Notes under the pieces: generated by a model
The model's input: only the letters and a program-made list of their open reading frames with translations
The model's database searches: none
Told to the model about the DNA's origin: nothing
Translations under genes and position numbers: made by a program
Shown here: piece by piece, positions 53,738 through 64,000 of the stretch
Numbering within the stretch: position 1 is the first letter of the stretch
How the letters are laid out: each line of letters opens with the position of its first letter
DNA from: Shewanella livingstonensis
GTDB taxonomy: Bacteria > Pseudomonadota > Gammaproteobacteria > Enterobacterales > Shewanellaceae
DNA length: 64,000 nt
NCBI RefSeq assembly: GCF_003855395.1
Contig: NZ_CP034015.1
Coordinates: 3,420,001-3,484,000, forward strand
Direction of reading: 5' to 3'

Positions 53738-54934
53738 TTAATTAAGTGCGTTAATAACGGACTCTGCCGTTGCACGAGCTTGCTTATCAAGCTGTAATAT
53801 ATCTTCGATACTGTCTAAACGGGTTTGTTGCACCGAGTCTAAACAGCGATAATTAATATCAGCAATATCGGTAAAACGAATGTGACCTTTTAAAAAAGCA
53901 TCAACGGCAACTTCATTAGCAGCATTTAATACTGTAGTGGCTTCTTGCCCTTGTTCACACGCTTGCATTGCTAGGCGTAAACAGGGAAAGCGGCTGAAGT
54001 CAGGTTCACAAAAGCTTAATTGTCCGACTTTGAAAAAGTCCAAAGGTTCAACACCAGCCTCAATTCTTTGCGGATAGCTCATACAATGAGCAATTGGAGT
54101 GCGCATATCGGGATTACCCATCTGCGCAATAACAGAGCCATCTCGATATTGCACCATAGAATGAATTAAGCTTTGAGGGTGGATAATCACTTTGAGCTGT
54201 TCAGCCTGAGTGTTAAACAACCAGCGTGCTTCGATAAACTCTAAGCCTTTATTCATCATAGTGGCTGAGTCGACAGAGATTTTAGGCCCCATCGACCAGT
54301 TAGGATGATTACATGCCTGAGTAGGCGTCATCGCACTTAACGTGGTTAAATCGGTGCTAAGAAATGGACCGCCAGAACCGGTTAACAAAATATGAGAAAT
54401 ACCCGATGCGGCTAAATCGCAATAACCTAATTGGGCTTGTACCGTAGTGGGTAAGCATTGGAAAATCGCATTGTGTTCGCTGTCAACAGGTAACACTGTC
54501 GCACCCGATGCTTTTGCCGTGCGCATAAATAACTCACCCGACATCACCAACGCTTCTTTGTTGGCAAGCAACACCCGTTTACCGGCTTTAACAGCATCAA
54601 ATGTGGGTACTAAACCTGCCGCGCCGACAATAGCCGCCATCACAGTATCGGTTCGACTATCAGTAACTAACGCCTTTAGCGCTTCAGTCCCAGTGGTGAC
54701 TTGTGTAATACAGTTACGAGGTAATAGCGATTTGAGCTCCATGGCGGCGCTCTCATCGACCATATGAGCATAATCAGGTTGATGGGTGATACACAACGCC
54801 AGCATTTTATTCACGCTGGCATTAGCCACTAATCCATAGACATGAAAGTCGGTAGGATTATTTACCATTACACTTAACGTGCTTGCACCTATTGAGCCTG
54901 TCGCCCCTAAAATCACCATGTTTTGCATTGGCAT
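53738..54934 (-). CDS. dxr: 1-deoxy-D-xylulose 5-phosphate reductoisomerase
   Basis: 398 aa, equal to E. coli Dxr, from an ATG that overlaps the cdsA stop (TGATG). A further ATG six bases downstream, and an upstream GTG, are alternatives. The NADPH site [13 protein letters not shown] is near the start. The catalytic [14 protein letters not shown] and the phosphate/metal region [35 protein letters not shown] are intact. It performs the committed step of the MEP isoprenoid pathway, which supplies UppS downstream in metabolism and next door in the genome. Confidence 0.97.
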   Translation of the reverse strand: MPMQNMVILGATGSIGASTLSVMVNNPTDFHVYGLVANASVNKMLALCITHQPDYAHMVDESAAMELKSLLPRNCITQVTTGTEALKALVTDSRTDTVMAAIVGAAGLVPTFDAVKAGKRVLLANKEALVMSGELFMRTAKASGATVLPVDSEHNAIFQCLPTTVQAQLGYCDLAASGISHILLTGSGGPFLSTDLTTLSAMTPTQACNHPNWSMGPKISVDSATMMNKGLEFIEARWLFNTQAEQLKVIIHPQSLIHSMVQYRDGSVIAQMGNPDMRTPIAHCMSYPQRIEAGVEPLDFFKVGQLSFCEPDFSRFPCLRLAMQACEQGQEATTVLNAANEVAVDAFLKGHIRFTDIADINYRCLDSVQQTRLDSIEDILQLDKQARATAESVINALN

Positions 54935-55791
54935 CACATCCACATCGCGATGTAGATAAAGGTAAACACAGGTAGTGCAGCCGTTAAGCTGTCAATACGA
55001 TCTAAAATACCGCCATGGCCAGGTAAAATGGTGCCAGAATCTTTAATGTTAGCAGCACGTTTGAACATACTTTCAGACAAGTCACCAAAAGCAGACGCTA
55101 GAGCGGTAACTAAAGTGACCACAATGAGTAAACCTAACTCTTGCTCTGGAGCAACATACATAATACCGGCCACCACGACCATAGTCGTCACCAAGCCACC
55201 CGCTAGACCTTCAAGGGTTTTAGCTGGGCTAACACTCGGCATTAATTTACGCTTACCTAACTTACGGCCAGCGAAATAGGCTCCGGTATCGGCAGCCCAA
55301 ACCACTAACATGACGATAAAGACTAATGCACCGCCATAATATGGATGAACGTTGCTACTTAACGACTTAAGCGCAATCAAAGAAGCGAAACACGGAATAA
55401 GCGTTAACTGGCCAAACATAGATTTCAGCATTGGGCTGTCTTTCCATATTTTGGCACTCTTAGGAAAACTAAATACCAATACGCTGCTGACTATCCACCA
55501 AAAAACACCAATGGTAATAATGGCTAAGTACATTGGGTGTAATTGGCCTTTGAACCACAATACATCCGTAGGTACCGCTAAATTAAGCGCTATCAGTAAA
55601 AGAGCCAATGTCGCAGTAAAAGACCACTGCGTAACGTTACAGCTTGGGTCAATAAAACTGCCCCACTCTTTTGCTGCAATTAAAAACACTGGCACTAACA
55701 CCCAAGCAAATAAATTTGCTGGGAGTAAAAAAATTGCCCCGAGTACAATTGGGATTAACCACAATGCTGTTATTATTCGTTGTTTTAGCAA
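54934..55791 (-). CDS. cdsA: Phosphatidate cytidylyltransferase
   Basis: 285 aa from a TTG with GAGGA seven bases upstream. Multi-pass inner-membrane enzyme (about eight helices) with the family signature near the C-terminus: [24 protein letters not shown] (here [19 protein letters not shown]) and [14 protein letters not shown]. It makes CDP-diacylglycerol from CTP and phosphatidate for phospholipid synthesis. It overlaps dxr by one base, and starts 19 bp after uppS. Confidence 0.96.
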   Translation of the reverse strand: MLKQRIITALWLIPIVLGAIFLLPANLFAWVLVPVFLIAAKEWGSFIDPSCNVTQWSFTATLALLLIALNLAVPTDVLWFKGQLHPMYLAIITIGVFWWIVSSVLVFSFPKSAKIWKDSPMLKSMFGQLTLIPCFASLIALKSLSSNVHPYYGGALVFIVMLVVWAADTGAYFAGRKLGKRKLMPSVSPAKTLEGLAGGLVTTMVVVAGIMYVAPEQELGLLIVVTLVTALASAFGDLSESMFKRAANIKDSGTILPGHGGILDRIDSLTAALPVFTFIYIAMWM

Positions 55792-55810
55792 AAACTAATC
55801 CTCTTAATAT

Positions 55811-56635
55811 TTATATTGCGCGTATCTCTTCAATTTGACTCCCGGTCAAACCAAAACGGCGCTGCCGACTGGCAAAAATGGCAATAGCATCACGAAATGC
55901 TCGCTCATCAAAATCAGGCCATAGGGTGTCAGTAAACACCAACTCGGCATAAGCGGCCTGCCATAAAACAAAATTACTAATGCGGTAGTCACCGCCTGTA
56001 CGGATCATTAAATCAACTTCGCTCTGATTTTGCATGCACAAATGTTCATTTAATGCTTCTTCGGTCATCTGACTGCTGCTGATTTCACCACTTTCAACTT
56101 TTTCGGCTAATTTTTGTGCAGCTTGTAAGATATCCCAACGGCCACCGTAGTTCGCTGCCACATTTAATATCAGCCCAGTATTGTTTGTTGTTTTCTCTTG
56201 GGCTGCAGCAATTTGTTTCTGCAAACGAGTCGAAAATCGACTTGTATCACCAATAATATTGAGCCTAACTTGGTTTTTGTCGAGCAGTTTTAATTCACGA
56301 TGTAACACGGTAAAAAACAGTTCCATCAACAAACTGACTTCTTTATCTGGACGGCGCCAATTTTCGCTAGAAAATGCAAACAAGGTTAATGATTCAATCC
56401 CTAACTGACTTGCTGTACTGACCGCACGACGCACCGCTTTAACACCTGCTTTATGGCCAAAAACCCGCGCTTTACCCTGCAGTTGTGCCCAACGGCCATT
56501 ACCATCCATAATAATCGCAACATGCTTAGGCAGAGATTGTTTTACCACATCAGATAATTGTCCCGGCAACAATTGCGAAGTCATTTGCTCCGAATCGGCT
56601 TTAGGGTCTGATCCAAACTCAACTGTAGATGACAT
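55811..56635 (-). CDS. uppS: Undecaprenyl diphosphate synthase
   Basis: 274 aa. A ~35-residue N-terminal extension precedes the cis-prenyltransferase core: [14 protein letters not shown] (catalytic Asp), [42 protein letters not shown] and [25 protein letters not shown]. It builds the C55 carrier lipid for peptidoglycan and O-antigen. AAGGA lies nine bases before the ATG. A terminator sits between frr and this gene, so it may also have its own promoter. Confidence 0.97.
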   Translation of the reverse strand: MSSTVEFGSDPKADSEQMTSQLLPGQLSDVVKQSLPKHVAIIMDGNGRWAQLQGKARVFGHKAGVKAVRRAVSTASQLGIESLTLFAFSSENWRRPDKEVSLLMELFFTVLHRELKLLDKNQVRLNIIGDTSRFSTRLQKQIAAAQEKTTNNTGLILNVAANYGGRWDILQAAQKLAEKVESGEISSSQMTEEALNEHLCMQNQSEVDLMIRTGGDYRISNFVLWQAAYAELVFTDTLWPDFDERAFRDAIAIFASRQRRFGLTGSQIEEIRAI

Positions 56636-56651
56636 CTACGACAATCCTTTA

Positions 56652-56689
56652 TAAAAACAAACGCCGTGTAGTATACCCTTACACGGCGT
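56652..56689 (-). terminator. Terminator between frr and uppS
   Basis: ACGCCGTGTA pairs perfectly with TACACGGCGT; on the minus strand TTTGTTTTTAT follows. It probably lets some transcription through to uppS. Confidence 0.85.
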
Positions 56690-56716
56690 GTTAACTCTAG
56701 CGTCTAAATTGACAGA

Positions 56717-57274
56717 TTATACTTCCATCAACTCTTTTTCTTTCACAGCTAGAATCTGATCAATATTTTTAATTGATGAATCAGTGTGCTTTTGCACTTC
56801 ATCTTCGCTACGACGGACATCATCTTCAGTGCAATCTTTGGCTTTTTCAAGCTTCTTTACTTCACTGATAGCATCGCGACGCACGTTACGAATCGCAATA
56901 CGACCGTTTTCAGCTTCGTTACGAACCACTTTGATAAAGTCTTTACGACGTTCTTCAGTTAACGAAGGTAAAGGAATACGCAATGTTGCACCAGCAGACA
57001 TAGGGTTTAAGCCTAGGTCAGAGCTCATAATGGCTTTCTCTACTGCCTGAACAATTGATCGATCAAACACGTTTACCGTTAGGGTACGAGAATCTTCAAC
57101 GCCCACGTTAGCCACTTGATTAAGCGGAGACATAGAACCGTAACAAGATACTTGAATAGAATCTAATAGACTTGGGTGTGCACGACCGGTGCGAACTTTC
57201 GCCATTTGGTTTTTAGTCGCATCTACACATTTACTCATACGCTCTTGCGCATCTAACATAATAGTATCAATCAC
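56717..57274 (-). CDS. frr: Ribosome recycling factor
   Basis: 185 aa, the standard length, from a GTG with AAGGA seven bases upstream. Domain I three-helix bundle: [30 protein letters not shown] at the start, and [31 protein letters not shown] later. Domain II is inserted at ~residues 31-105. It splits post-termination ribosomes with EF-G. Confidence 0.97.
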   Translation of the reverse strand: MIDTIMLDAQERMSKCVDATKNQMAKVRTGRAHPSLLDSIQVSCYGSMSPLNQVANVGVEDSRTLTVNVFDRSIVQAVEKAIMSSDLGLNPMSAGATLRIPLPSLTEERRKDFIKVVRNEAENGRIAIRNVRRDAISEVKKLEKAKDCTEDDVRRSEDEVQKHTDSSIKNIDQILAVKEKELMEV

Positions 57275-57394
57275 AATAATTTCCTTTTTGTCACAAATTC
57301 ATGTGTGTTTGAGCATTAGCCTAAGAATGACACATGCAATAAAACCGCTCAAACCGTTAAATTATATAATCTAAATATTTTCTGTGTCTGTGAT

Positions 57395-58132
57395 TTAAGC
57401 AGGTTTTTGACCGCTAATAATCGTACCTTCTTTTTCACCCATAATAACGCGGCGAAGTGCACCTGGTTTATTCATATTGAACACCAGAATAGGCATATTA
57501 TGATCACGAGCCATAGTAAATGCAGCAAGATCCATTACTTTTAATTCTGATTCAAGAACTTCAGTAAAACTAAGCGTGTCATATTTAACCGCTTCAGGAT
57601 CTTTCATTGGGTCAGCAGAGTATACACCATCAACTTTAGTGCCTTTTAGTACCACTTCAGCTTCAATCTCAATACCACGAAGACATGCTGCAGAATCAGT
57701 TGTACAAAAAGGATTACCCGTACCCGCAGCAAAAATCACTACTCGGCCAGACTTTAATAAACTAATTGCTTCTGTCCAGGTGTAATCATCACACACACCT
57801 TTAAGCGGGATAGCAGACATAAGACGAGCATTAACATATGCACGATGCAAGGCATCACGCATGGCTAAGCCATTCATTACGGTTGCTAGCATACCCATGT
57901 GATCACCTACCACGCGGTTCATACCAGCTTTTGCTAAGCCTTCACCACGAAACAGATTACCACCACCAATAACCACGCCAACTTGGATACCAAGTTCAAC
58001 AAGCTCTTTCACTTCTTGAGCCATACGATCAAGTACTTTAGGGTCAATGCCGAAGCCTTCTTCACCCATTAATGCTTCACCGCTTAATTTAAGCAGAATG
58101 CGTCTAAACGCTGGTTTTGGATTGGTGCTCAT
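57395..58132 (-). CDS. pyrH: UMP kinase
   Basis: 245 aa from the ATG at 58132 (AGGA eight bases before). Two in-frame ATGs upstream lie in the terminator flank and lack such spacing. Amino-acid-kinase fold: [70 protein letters not shown]. It phosphorylates UMP to UDP, and is activated by GTP and inhibited by UTP in related bacteria. Confidence 0.97.
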   Translation of the reverse strand: MSTNPKPAFRRILLKLSGEALMGEEGFGIDPKVLDRMAQEVKELVELGIQVGVVIGGGNLFRGEGLAKAGMNRVVGDHMGMLATVMNGLAMRDALHRAYVNARLMSAIPLKGVCDDYTWTEAISLLKSGRVVIFAAGTGNPFCTTDSAACLRGIEIEAEVVLKGTKVDGVYSADPMKDPEAVKYDTLSFTEVLESELKVMDLAAFTMARDHNMPILVFNMNKPGALRRVIMGEKEGTIISGQKPA

Positions 58133-58151
58133 AATTTTCATCCTGATCATA

Positions 58152-58177
58152 ACAAAACCGCAGCGGTTGCTGCGGTC
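58152..58177 (-). terminator. Terminator after tsf
   Basis: ACCGCAGC-aacc-GCTGCGGT followed by TTTTGTT on the minus strand, just before the pyrH start; probably partial. Confidence 0.8.
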
Positions 58178-58200
58178 TTAGGGTATTTAGATAAAAGCGA

Positions 58201-59052
58201 TTACGCTTTTTTAGTAGCAGCAATCTGTGCAGCTACTTCAGCAGCAAAATCTTCTGCCTTTTTCTCGATACCTTCACCAACTTCTAAACGAACGAAGTTA
58301 GTTACTTTAGCGCCTTTCGATTTCAGAACTTCGCCAACCGTTTTCTTTGGTTCCATGATGAAAGCTTGACCAGTAAGAGAGATCTCACCAGTGAACTTCT
58401 TCATACGGCCAATAACCATCTTCTCAGCGATTTCAGCAGGCTTGCCTTCATTCATCGCGATTTCGATTTGAAGCGCTTGCTCTTTTGCTACAAGTTCAGC
58501 AGGAACATCTTCAGGGTTAACGAAGTCAGGCTTAGAAGCAGCAACATGCATTGCGATATGCTTCAATGTTTCTTCATCAGCTTCACCGGCTACAACAACA
58601 CCAATGCGCTCACCGTGACGGTAAGAAGCTAAGTTTGCACCATCGATATACTCAACGCGACGAACGTTGATGTTTTCACCGATTTTAGTCACTAGCGCAA
58701 CACGCGTTTCTTCAAACTGTGCTTTTAACTCTTCGATGGTCACTTTAGATGCAGCAGCAACGTCTAACACTGAGTTAGCGAATGCTAAGAAGTTTGAATC
58801 TTTAGCAACGAAGTCTGTTTGACAGTTAACTTCTAAAAGCGTAGCGAAACCTTCGCCATTCTTGATTAGAATTGTACCGTCAGCAGCGATGTTACCTGCT
58901 TTTTTAGCAGCTTTCGCAGCGCCACTTTTACGCATGTTATCAATTGCTAGTTCAATGTCACCGTCAGTTTCAGTCAGTGCATTCTTACAATCCATCATGC
59001 CAGCGCCAGTGCGGTCACGAAGTTCTTTAACTTGGGCAGCAGTAATAGCCAT
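58201..59052 (-). CDS. tsf: Elongation factor Ts
   Basis: 283 aa (same size as E. coli). The N-terminal UBA-like domain [25 protein letters not shown] is followed by the nucleotide-exchange motif [12 protein letters not shown] (T-D-F-V at ~residue 80), then the core and coiled-coil. It exchanges GDP for GTP on EF-Tu. It follows rpsB after a gap with an attenuator hairpin. Confidence 0.97.
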   Translation of the reverse strand: MAITAAQVKELRDRTGAGMMDCKNALTETDGDIELAIDNMRKSGAAKAAKKAGNIAADGTILIKNGEGFATLLEVNCQTDFVAKDSNFLAFANSVLDVAAASKVTIEELKAQFEETRVALVTKIGENINVRRVEYIDGANLASYRHGERIGVVVAGEADEETLKHIAMHVAASKPDFVNPEDVPAELVAKEQALQIEIAMNEGKPAEIAEKMVIGRMKKFTGEISLTGQAFIMEPKKTVGEVLKSKGAKVTNFVRLEVGEGIEKKAEDFAAEVAAQIAATKKA

Positions 59053-59085
59053 TGTTAAATCCTCTAATTTAATTCGTCTAATATT

Positions 59086-59117
59086 GGATTTATAAAACAG
59101 GGGCCAATAGGCCCCTG
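59086..59117 (-). terminator. Attenuator/terminator between rpsB and tsf
   Basis: CAGGGGCC-tatt-GGCCCCTG is a perfect 8-bp stem (59098-59117) followed by TTTTATAAAT on the minus strand. An intergenic attenuator in this position is known from E. coli, where it lowers tsf relative to rpsB. Confidence 0.8.
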
Positions 59118-59169
59118 CTCACCAATTATCTTATTGGCAAATAAGGGAGATGCTAAGCATCACGCCTTA

Positions 59170-59898
59170 TTAAACAGCTTCTACGAAACCGTCTTGCTCA
59201 GCTTGAACAGCTAAATCTTGACCACGGCCAGCGTTAGCAGCTGCAGCAACAGAAGAAGTGTACAAACGGATAGCACGCATCGCGTCATCGTTACCAGGAA
59301 CGATGTAGTTAACACCGTCTGGTGCAGAGTTGGTATCAACAACTGCAACAACTGGGATACCTAGGTTGTTAGCTTCTTTAATAGCGATATGCTCATGGTC
59401 AGCACCGATAACGAATAATACGTCAGGTAAACCGCCCATGTTCTTGATTCCGCCTAAAGACTTTTCTAACTTGTCTAATTCGCGTGAACGCATTAACGCT
59501 TCTTTCTTAGTTAACTTGTCGAAAGTACCGTCTACAGCCTGGCTTTCAAGCTCTTTAAGACGCTTGATTGACTGACGAACAGTTTTCCAGTTAGTTAACA
59601 TGCCGCCTAACCAACGATGATCAACATAGTACTGATCACAAGAAAGTGCAGATGCCTTAATAGCTTCGCCAGCAGCGCGCTTAGTACCTACGAATAATAC
59701 TTTACCTTTCTTAGAAGCAATGTTGCTAATGAAAGCTAAAGCTTCGTTGAACATTGGTACTGTGTGCTCAAGGTTGATGATGTGAACACCATTACGAGCA
59801 CCGAAGATGAAAGGCTTCATCTTAGGATTCCAGTAACGAGTTTGGTGACCGAAGTGAACACCAGCTTGTAGCATGTCGCGCATTGAAACAGTAGTCAT
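59170..59898 (-). CDS. rpsB: 30S ribosomal protein S2
   Basis: 242 aa from the ATG at 59898 with AAGG eight bases before; the longer frame to 60033 is leader. Motifs: [78 protein letters not shown] and [32 protein letters not shown]. It opens the rpsB-tsf unit; autoregulation by S2 through the leader is known in enterobacteria and likely here. Confidence 0.97.
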   Translation of the reverse strand: MTTVSMRDMLQAGVHFGHQTRYWNPKMKPFIFGARNGVHIINLEHTVPMFNEALAFISNIASKKGKVLFVGTKRAAGEAIKASALSCDQYYVDHRWLGGMLTNWKTVRQSIKRLKELESQAVDGTFDKLTKKEALMRSRELDKLEKSLGGIKNMGGLPDVLFVIGADHEHIAIKEANNLGIPVVAVVDTNSAPDGVNYIVPGNDDAMRAIRLYTSSVAAAANAGRGQDLAVQAEQDGFVEAV

Positions 59899-60042
59899 TG
59901 TATATACCTTAATGTAAGGGGTTAGACCTCCACGCATCCCATGTTTCGACTTTCTAACTTCCGTTAAGAATGAGAAAGCACCCCGAAAAATGTGTCGATA
60001 CGTGTGTGATTTAGTATTTAAGTTAATTGCCATGTATAATAA
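59899..60042 (-). promoter_or_regulatory. rpsB 5' leader, probable S2-responsive region
   Basis: About 145 bases from the predicted transcription start to the rpsB ATG, not coding and with G-rich blocks (atgggatgcgtggaggtc) that can pair with the downstream ggttagacc/ccctta stretch. In gammaproteobacteria S2 represses its own mRNA through a structured leader. Assignment is by position and known regulation; no structure was computed. The 349-bp divergent gap (59899-60247) also holds the map promoter, which I could not pinpoint. Confidence 0.5.
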
Positions 60043-60049
60043 CCGTCAT

Positions 60050-60078
60050 ATTTTACGATTTGCCGAACATGATGTGAA
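60050..60078 (-). promoter_or_regulatory. Probable sigma-70 promoter of rpsB-tsf
   Basis: Minus strand TTCACA (-35, 60073-60078), 17-base spacer, TAAAAT (-10, 60050-60055); each hexamer has one mismatch to consensus. Confidence 0.6.
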
Positions 60079-60247
60079 TCTGGCTAAAAAAGCATCGATT
60101 GACATTATATTAACTCGAACCGTACAACAACGATCTTACACATAACGGCGCGCTTTATACCATAAACGGCAGCTAAATACAAATTTTTGCCGTAAAATCC
60201 TTGGATAAAACATGCCTATTTTGACCGCCAAAAGATAGAGAGTTTTC

Positions 60248-61045
60248 ATGAGTATTGTGATCAAAGATGCAGACGAAATAGAAAAGATGCGTGCAGCGGG
60301 TAAATTAGCGGCGCAAGTATTAGAAATGATAGCTCCACATGTGAAAGCTGGGGTGACGACAAATGAAATAGATGACATTTGTGCTAAATACACCGAAGAG
60401 CAAGGGGCCATTTCAGCACCACTCAATTATCACGGATTTCCAAAATCTATTTGTACTTCAGTTAACGAAGTTGTATGCCATGGTATCCCTTCAGAATATG
60501 TGTTGAAAGATGGCGATATGATCAACCTTGATATTACTGTCATCAAAGACGGTTATCATGGTGATACCTCAAAAATGTTTCTTATCGGCGAAGTATCAGC
60601 AAAAGATAAACGTTTAAGCCGCATTGCCCAAGAAAGCTTGTACTTAGCCATTAGAAAAGTGCGCCCGGGTTTAAAGCTAGGCGAAATTGGCACCACTATC
60701 GAAAAATTCATCAAGACCAGCAAAACAGGGCTTGATAAGTATTCCATCGTGCAAGATTATTGTGGTCATGGTATTGGTACTGGCTTCCACGAAGAGCCTC
60801 AAGTTGTTCATTATAAAAATAATGATAAAACAGTGCTAAGACCAGGCATGTGCTTTACGATTGAGCCAATGATCAATGCTGGTCGTCATACAACAGTATT
60901 GAATAAAAGTGATAATTGGACCGTCACCACCTCTGATAATAAAAACTCAGCTCAGTGGGAACATACTCTTCTAGTGACCCAAACCGGTGTAGAAGTGTTA
61001 ACTTTACGCGAAGAAGAAGACTTTCCACGTATTATTAACCACTAA
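60248..61045 (+). CDS. map: Type I methionine aminopeptidase
   Basis: 265 aa (E. coli 264). Five metal ligands are in place: D95 and D106 in MINLDITVIKDGYHGDTSK, His in GHGIGTGFHEEPQVVH, Glu in MCFTIEPMI, and Glu in SAQWEHTLLVT. It removes the initiator methionine from nascent proteins. It is divergent from rpsB and 24 bp upstream of glnD. Confidence 0.97.
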   Translation: MSIVIKDADEIEKMRAAGKLAAQVLEMIAPHVKAGVTTNEIDDICAKYTEEQGAISAPLNYHGFPKSICTSVNEVVCHGIPSEYVLKDGDMINLDITVIKDGYHGDTSKMFLIGEVSAKDKRLSRIAQESLYLAIRKVRPGLKLGEIGTTIEKFIKTSKTGLDKYSIVQDYCGHGIGTGFHEEPQVVHYKNNDKTVLRPGMCFTIEPMINAGRHTTVLNKSDNWTVTTSDNKNSAQWEHTLLVTQTGVEVLTLREEEDFPRIINH

Positions 61046-61069
61046 AGACTCTAATTAGTAAGGACATCA

Positions 61070-63643
61070 ATGAATACCGCGCTGGCCGCCAAAAACGCAT
61101 TAATTGACTTAAACCAGCGCTTAGTTGAGCAGTACACTGCAAAACACCCGATTGCTGATATTGTTAAGCACCGTAGTCAATTTGTTGATGCTTTACTAAC
61201 ACAAACTTGGCAAGATTTTGGCTTGAATAATGGCCATCTTGCTCTTGTTGCCGTTGGCGGTTATGGCCGTGGTGAGTTACATCCCTATTCAGACATTGAC
61301 TTACTGTTTTTGGTTGACGATGAAATATTATCGCTAGAGACTGAAACTCAGCTGAGTCAATTTATTACCTACCTTTGGGATACTGGGCTTGAAATAGGCC
61401 ATAGTGTGCGCACCATAGTGCAAACTACTGAGCAAGGTAAAGCAGACATCACCATTGCCACCAATCTGATTGAAGCCAGATTACTCACCGGCAATGAATA
61501 TCTATTTGATGTGTTATATGACGCTATTCGACAACAAGACTTTTGGCCCTCATATGACTTTTATAACGCCAAGAAAGATGAACAAATGGCTCGCCACACT
61601 AGGGCCAGTGCTTTTGATTTAGAACCTAATATAAAAACCTGCCCTGGCGGGTTACGTGATATTCAGACTATAGCATGGGTCGCGATGCGCCACTTTGACG
61701 CCGCCACACTAGAAGAGCTGGTTGAACACGACTTTTTGTCACCAGCAGAATTAGCTGAACTCATTGAATGCCAAAATTTTCTGTGGGAAATTCGTTTTGC
61801 TCTGCACATTACCGCTAACCGCAACGAAAACCGCTTACTATTCGATTTACAACGACAAATTGCCAGTTTATTAGGTTATGAAGACGCGACTCAATTAGCC
61901 GTTGAGCAAATGATGAAACGCTACTATCGTACGGTGCGCCGCGTGATGGAGCTTAATCAAATGTTGCTGCAATTGTTTAAGCGCGCAACCTTAGGCCATA
62001 CTCAAGCACTAGAGATTCAGCCAATTAATGAGGTTTACCAGCGCCGCGGACGTTATATAGAAGTATTAAATGACGATTTGTTTAGCCGTCAAAATGAAGA
62101 GATATTACGTTTATTTTTATTGGTGGCTAAAAACTCTAATATTCAAGAAATCTATGCGCCTACGCTGAGATTATTACGTAATGCTCGCCGAGCACTCACC
62201 TCTCCCTTACAAGAAAACCCCGCGTGCCGAAAAGTGTTTATGGAGATCCTAAAACATCCCCGAGGTATTGCTGCACTTTCATTAATGCATCAACACGGTA
62301 TTTTGTCGTCTTACTTACCCGCATGGCGCAAGATTGAAGGTCAAATGCAGTTTGATTTATTTCATGCCTATACCGTAGATGAGCACACCCACAGATTACT
62401 GCTCAATATTGACCGTTTTTCACAAGCTGAACAGAAAGATGAATTCCCACTGGGCGCCATCTTAATTAATCAATTGCCGAAAAAAGGCTTATTGGTACTC
62501 GGGGCCATTTTTCATGATATCGCCAAAGGCCGTGGCGGCGATCACAGCAAATTAGGTTCAAAAGATGCCATCGATTTCTGTAAATTGCATGGCATGAATG
62601 ACCACGATGGGCGTTTGGTGGCATGGTTAGTTGAAAATCATTTAGTGATGTCGATTACCGCTCAGCGCAGAGATATTTCAGACCCTGAAGTGATTGCACT
62701 GTTTGCTGAAAAAGTACGCGATGCCGCGCACTTAAGTTATTTATATTGCCTCACGGTTGCCGACATTTGCGCCACTAACGAAAAAACGTGGAACAACTGG
62801 AAAGGATCTTTGTTACGCGACTTATATTTTTCAACTCAACGAGTCTTAGCTCGAGGCAAAGAAAAACCTATCGATGTTAAAGCTCGCGTAAAAGAGATCC
62901 AAGCCAAAGCTAAAAAAGAACTCATTCGTCGAGGCCTAAAAGAAAAAGACATGGATGCGCTCTGGTCTCGGTTTAAATCTGAGTATTTTTTACGTCATCA
63001 GCCAACACAAGTCGCTTGGCACGCCGAAGCTATTTTAAAACATCATCGTGATGAACCATTAGTATTAATGTCAAAACATACCACACGTGGTGGTACTGAA
63101 CTGTTTGTTTACAGTAAAGATAAGCCTAAACTTTTTGCCACTGTGATGACTGTCTTAGACAATAAAAACATCAATGTTCATGACGCTAATATCATGACAT
63201 CAAAAGATAATTATGCACTCGACACCTTTGTGATTTTAGAACAAGATGGCGAACCTATTATTCAACTGTCACGCATTCAGAGTATCCGTAAAGCACTTGA
63301 AAAAGCCTTAGCAACTGAAAACCCAAAACTGCCAAAGTTTAGAAAGTTAGCCCGGATCATGAAACCTTTTAATGTTGCAACTCATGTGAGTTTCTTACCC
63401 AGTGCCCGTCATGGTACAAGTATGATGGAGTTAATCACCTTAGATACACCCGGCTTACTCGCCAAAGTCGGTGACACCTTCTATCGTTGCAACGTGACAC
63501 TATTGGCGGCAAAAATCACTACTATCGGTGAGCGTGCAGAAGATTTTTTTATTTTACAAAACCAAAGTGCTACGGCCCTAGATGAGCAACAGCAGCAACA
63601 ATTATCAGATGCGCTAACACTGGCACTAAAATCATCTAACTAA
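61070..63643 (+). CDS. glnD: [Protein-PII] uridylyltransferase / uridylyl-removing enzyme
   Basis: 857 aa. The N-terminal nucleotidyltransferase site [18 protein letters not shown] (G63, G64, D75, D77) is followed by the GlnD-type helical domain with [11 protein letters not shown]. The HD domain has the metal pair H482-D483 in [16 protein letters not shown]. Two C-terminal ACT domains sense glutamine (about 680-750, [19 protein letters not shown]; and about 790-857, [15 protein letters not shown]). It sets nitrogen status by modifying PII. AAGGA lies close before the ATG. Confidence 0.97.
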   Translation: MNTALAAKNALIDLNQRLVEQYTAKHPIADIVKHRSQFVDALLTQTWQDFGLNNGHLALVAVGGYGRGELHPYSDIDLLFLVDDEILSLETETQLSQFITYLWDTGLEIGHSVRTIVQTTEQGKADITIATNLIEARLLTGNEYLFDVLYDAIRQQDFWPSYDFYNAKKDEQMARHTRASAFDLEPNIKTCPGGLRDIQTIAWVAMRHFDAATLEELVEHDFLSPAELAELIECQNFLWEIRFALHITANRNENRLLFDLQRQIASLLGYEDATQLAVEQMMKRYYRTVRRVMELNQMLLQLFKRATLGHTQALEIQPINEVYQRRGRYIEVLNDDLFSRQNEEILRLFLLVAKNSNIQEIYAPTLRLLRNARRALTSPLQENPACRKVFMEILKHPRGIAALSLMHQHGILSSYLPAWRKIEGQMQFDLFHAYTVDEHTHRLLLNIDRFSQAEQKDEFPLGAILINQLPKKGLLVLGAIFHDIAKGRGGDHSKLGSKDAIDFCKLHGMNDHDGRLVAWLVENHLVMSITAQRRDISDPEVIALFAEKVRDAAHLSYLYCLTVADICATNEKTWNNWKGSLLRDLYFSTQRVLARGKEKPIDVKARVKEIQAKAKKELIRRGLKEKDMDALWSRFKSEYFLRHQPTQVAWHAEAILKHHRDEPLVLMSKHTTRGGTELFVYSKDKPKLFATVMTVLDNKNINVHDANIMTSKDNYALDTFVILEQDGEPIIQLSRIQSIRKALEKALATENPKLPKFRKLARIMKPFNVATHVSFLPSARHGTSMMELITLDTPGLLAKVGDTFYRCNVTLLAAKITTIGERAEDFFILQNQSATALDEQQQQQLSDALTLALKSSN

Positions 63644-63695
63644 TTTTTTAAACCTTAATTTTACGCTACTAACCATTTAATACCGGGAGAAAACA

Positions 63696-64000
63696 ATGGA
63701 GGCTTTACGCCAACGCATTGAAGCAGCATTTGAAACACGTCAAGAAATCTCACCTTCAAGCGTAGAACCAAGTGTTCGCGCAGATGTTGAAACCGTGATC
63801 AATATGCTCGATAAAGGCCAAGTAAGAGTTGCAGAAAAAATTGCTGGTGAATGGCATGTTCACCAGTGGCTAAAAAAAGCGGTATTACTGTCATTTCGCA
63901 TTTTTGATAATGGCGTAATCGAAGGTGGTGACACTAAGTATTTCGATAAAGTCCCACAAAAATTTGCCGATTATGACGAAGCTCGTTTTAAAGCTGAAGG
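63696..64000 (+). CDS. dapD: Tetrahydrodipicolinate N-succinyltransferase, N-terminal part
   Basis: The frame starts at the ATG at 63696, with GGGAGA about six bases before, and is open to the window's end: 101 codons plus two bases, about a third of the ~275-aa enzyme. The N-terminus [19 protein letters not shown], then [24 protein letters not shown], is typical of DapD, which uses succinyl-CoA in lysine and diaminopimelate synthesis. The catalytic hexapeptide domain lies outside. The glnD-dapD order is conserved in relatives. Confidence 0.95.
   Translation, partial: MEALRQRIEAAFETRQEISPSSVEPSVRADVETVINMLDKGQVRVAEKIAGEWHVHQWLKKAVLLSFRIFDNGVIEGGDTKYFDKVPQKFADYDEARFKAE

Noticed and set aside
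58157-58176. Palindrome before pyrH considered as an operator
   Set aside because: The T-tract and position right behind tsf fit a terminator better.

Overview
The window looks like a chromosomal segment of a marine gammaproteobacterium, most likely Shewanella. Three things point there: the gene order dapD-glnD-map / rpsB-tsf-pyrH-frr-uppS-cdsA-dxr-rseP-bamA-skp-lpxD-fabZ-lpxA-lpxB-rnhB-dnaE-tilS, the protein N-termini (PyrH, FabZ, Frr, CdsA), and a TonB receptor / tryptophan-halogenase-like / SapC / GH3 locus of a type common in Alteromonadales. Base composition is moderately A+T-rich by eye. I saw no rRNA, tRNA or CRISPR array.

Layout. (1) 1-9727, plus strand: the 3' end of a TonB-dependent receptor, then a compact operon of two flavin-dependent halogenase-like proteins, a SapC-family protein, a JmjC/cupin-like protein, a DUF6445-type protein and an exported GH3 glycosidase with a PA14 insert. 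This reads as a glycan uptake and degradation locus. (2) 9.8-20.2 kb: a DTW-domain protein, a LysE exporter with an old-yellow-enzyme homologue, mdoG-mdoH (osmoregulated periplasmic glucans, ATGA overlap), and a SWIM/SNF2 ATPase followed by a small TTG-start gene. (3) 20.8-27.1 kb, minus strand: an ECF sigma factor and RskA-like anti-sigma pair upstream of a four-gene operon (DUF4331, Ig-like lipoprotein, TPR protein, HupE/UreJ-like membrane protein). Both transcription units carry the same bipartite motif, TTGCATCCAA-N14-CGT, which I read as the sigma factor's own promoter. (4) 27.3-33.1 kb: a KefB/YbaL-type antiporter, a diguanylate cyclase, and a divergent pair of a RimK-like ATP-grasp ligase and a GNAT-C39 peptidase fusion. 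(5) 33.15-38.16 kb: an accessory island. Two tandem paralogous genes encode N-terminally membrane-anchored, coiled-coil DUF4041 proteins with a T5orf172/GIY-YIG nuclease domain. They sit between long composite inverted repeats full of hairpins. An intact IS1595-type element with an 8-bp target duplication abuts the right repeat and lies in the U-tract of the next gene's terminator. (6) 38.2-60.0 kb, minus strand: an M28 peptidase, then the housekeeping block for tRNA lysidine, DNA polymerase III, lipid A, outer-membrane assembly, isoprenoid and phospholipid synthesis, and translation. (7) 60.2-64 kb, plus strand: map, glnD and the start of dapD, which runs off the window.

The best candidates for something undescribed are the inverted-repeat island with its pair of membrane GIY-YIG proteins, whose flanking repeats carry hairpins with different but internally complementary stems and GGA-containing loops, and the ECF-sigma regulon, in which three of four operon products carry calcium-type D-x-[DN]-x-D-G loops. 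The RimK-like / GNAT-C39 pair is a third candidate, possibly for peptide modification.
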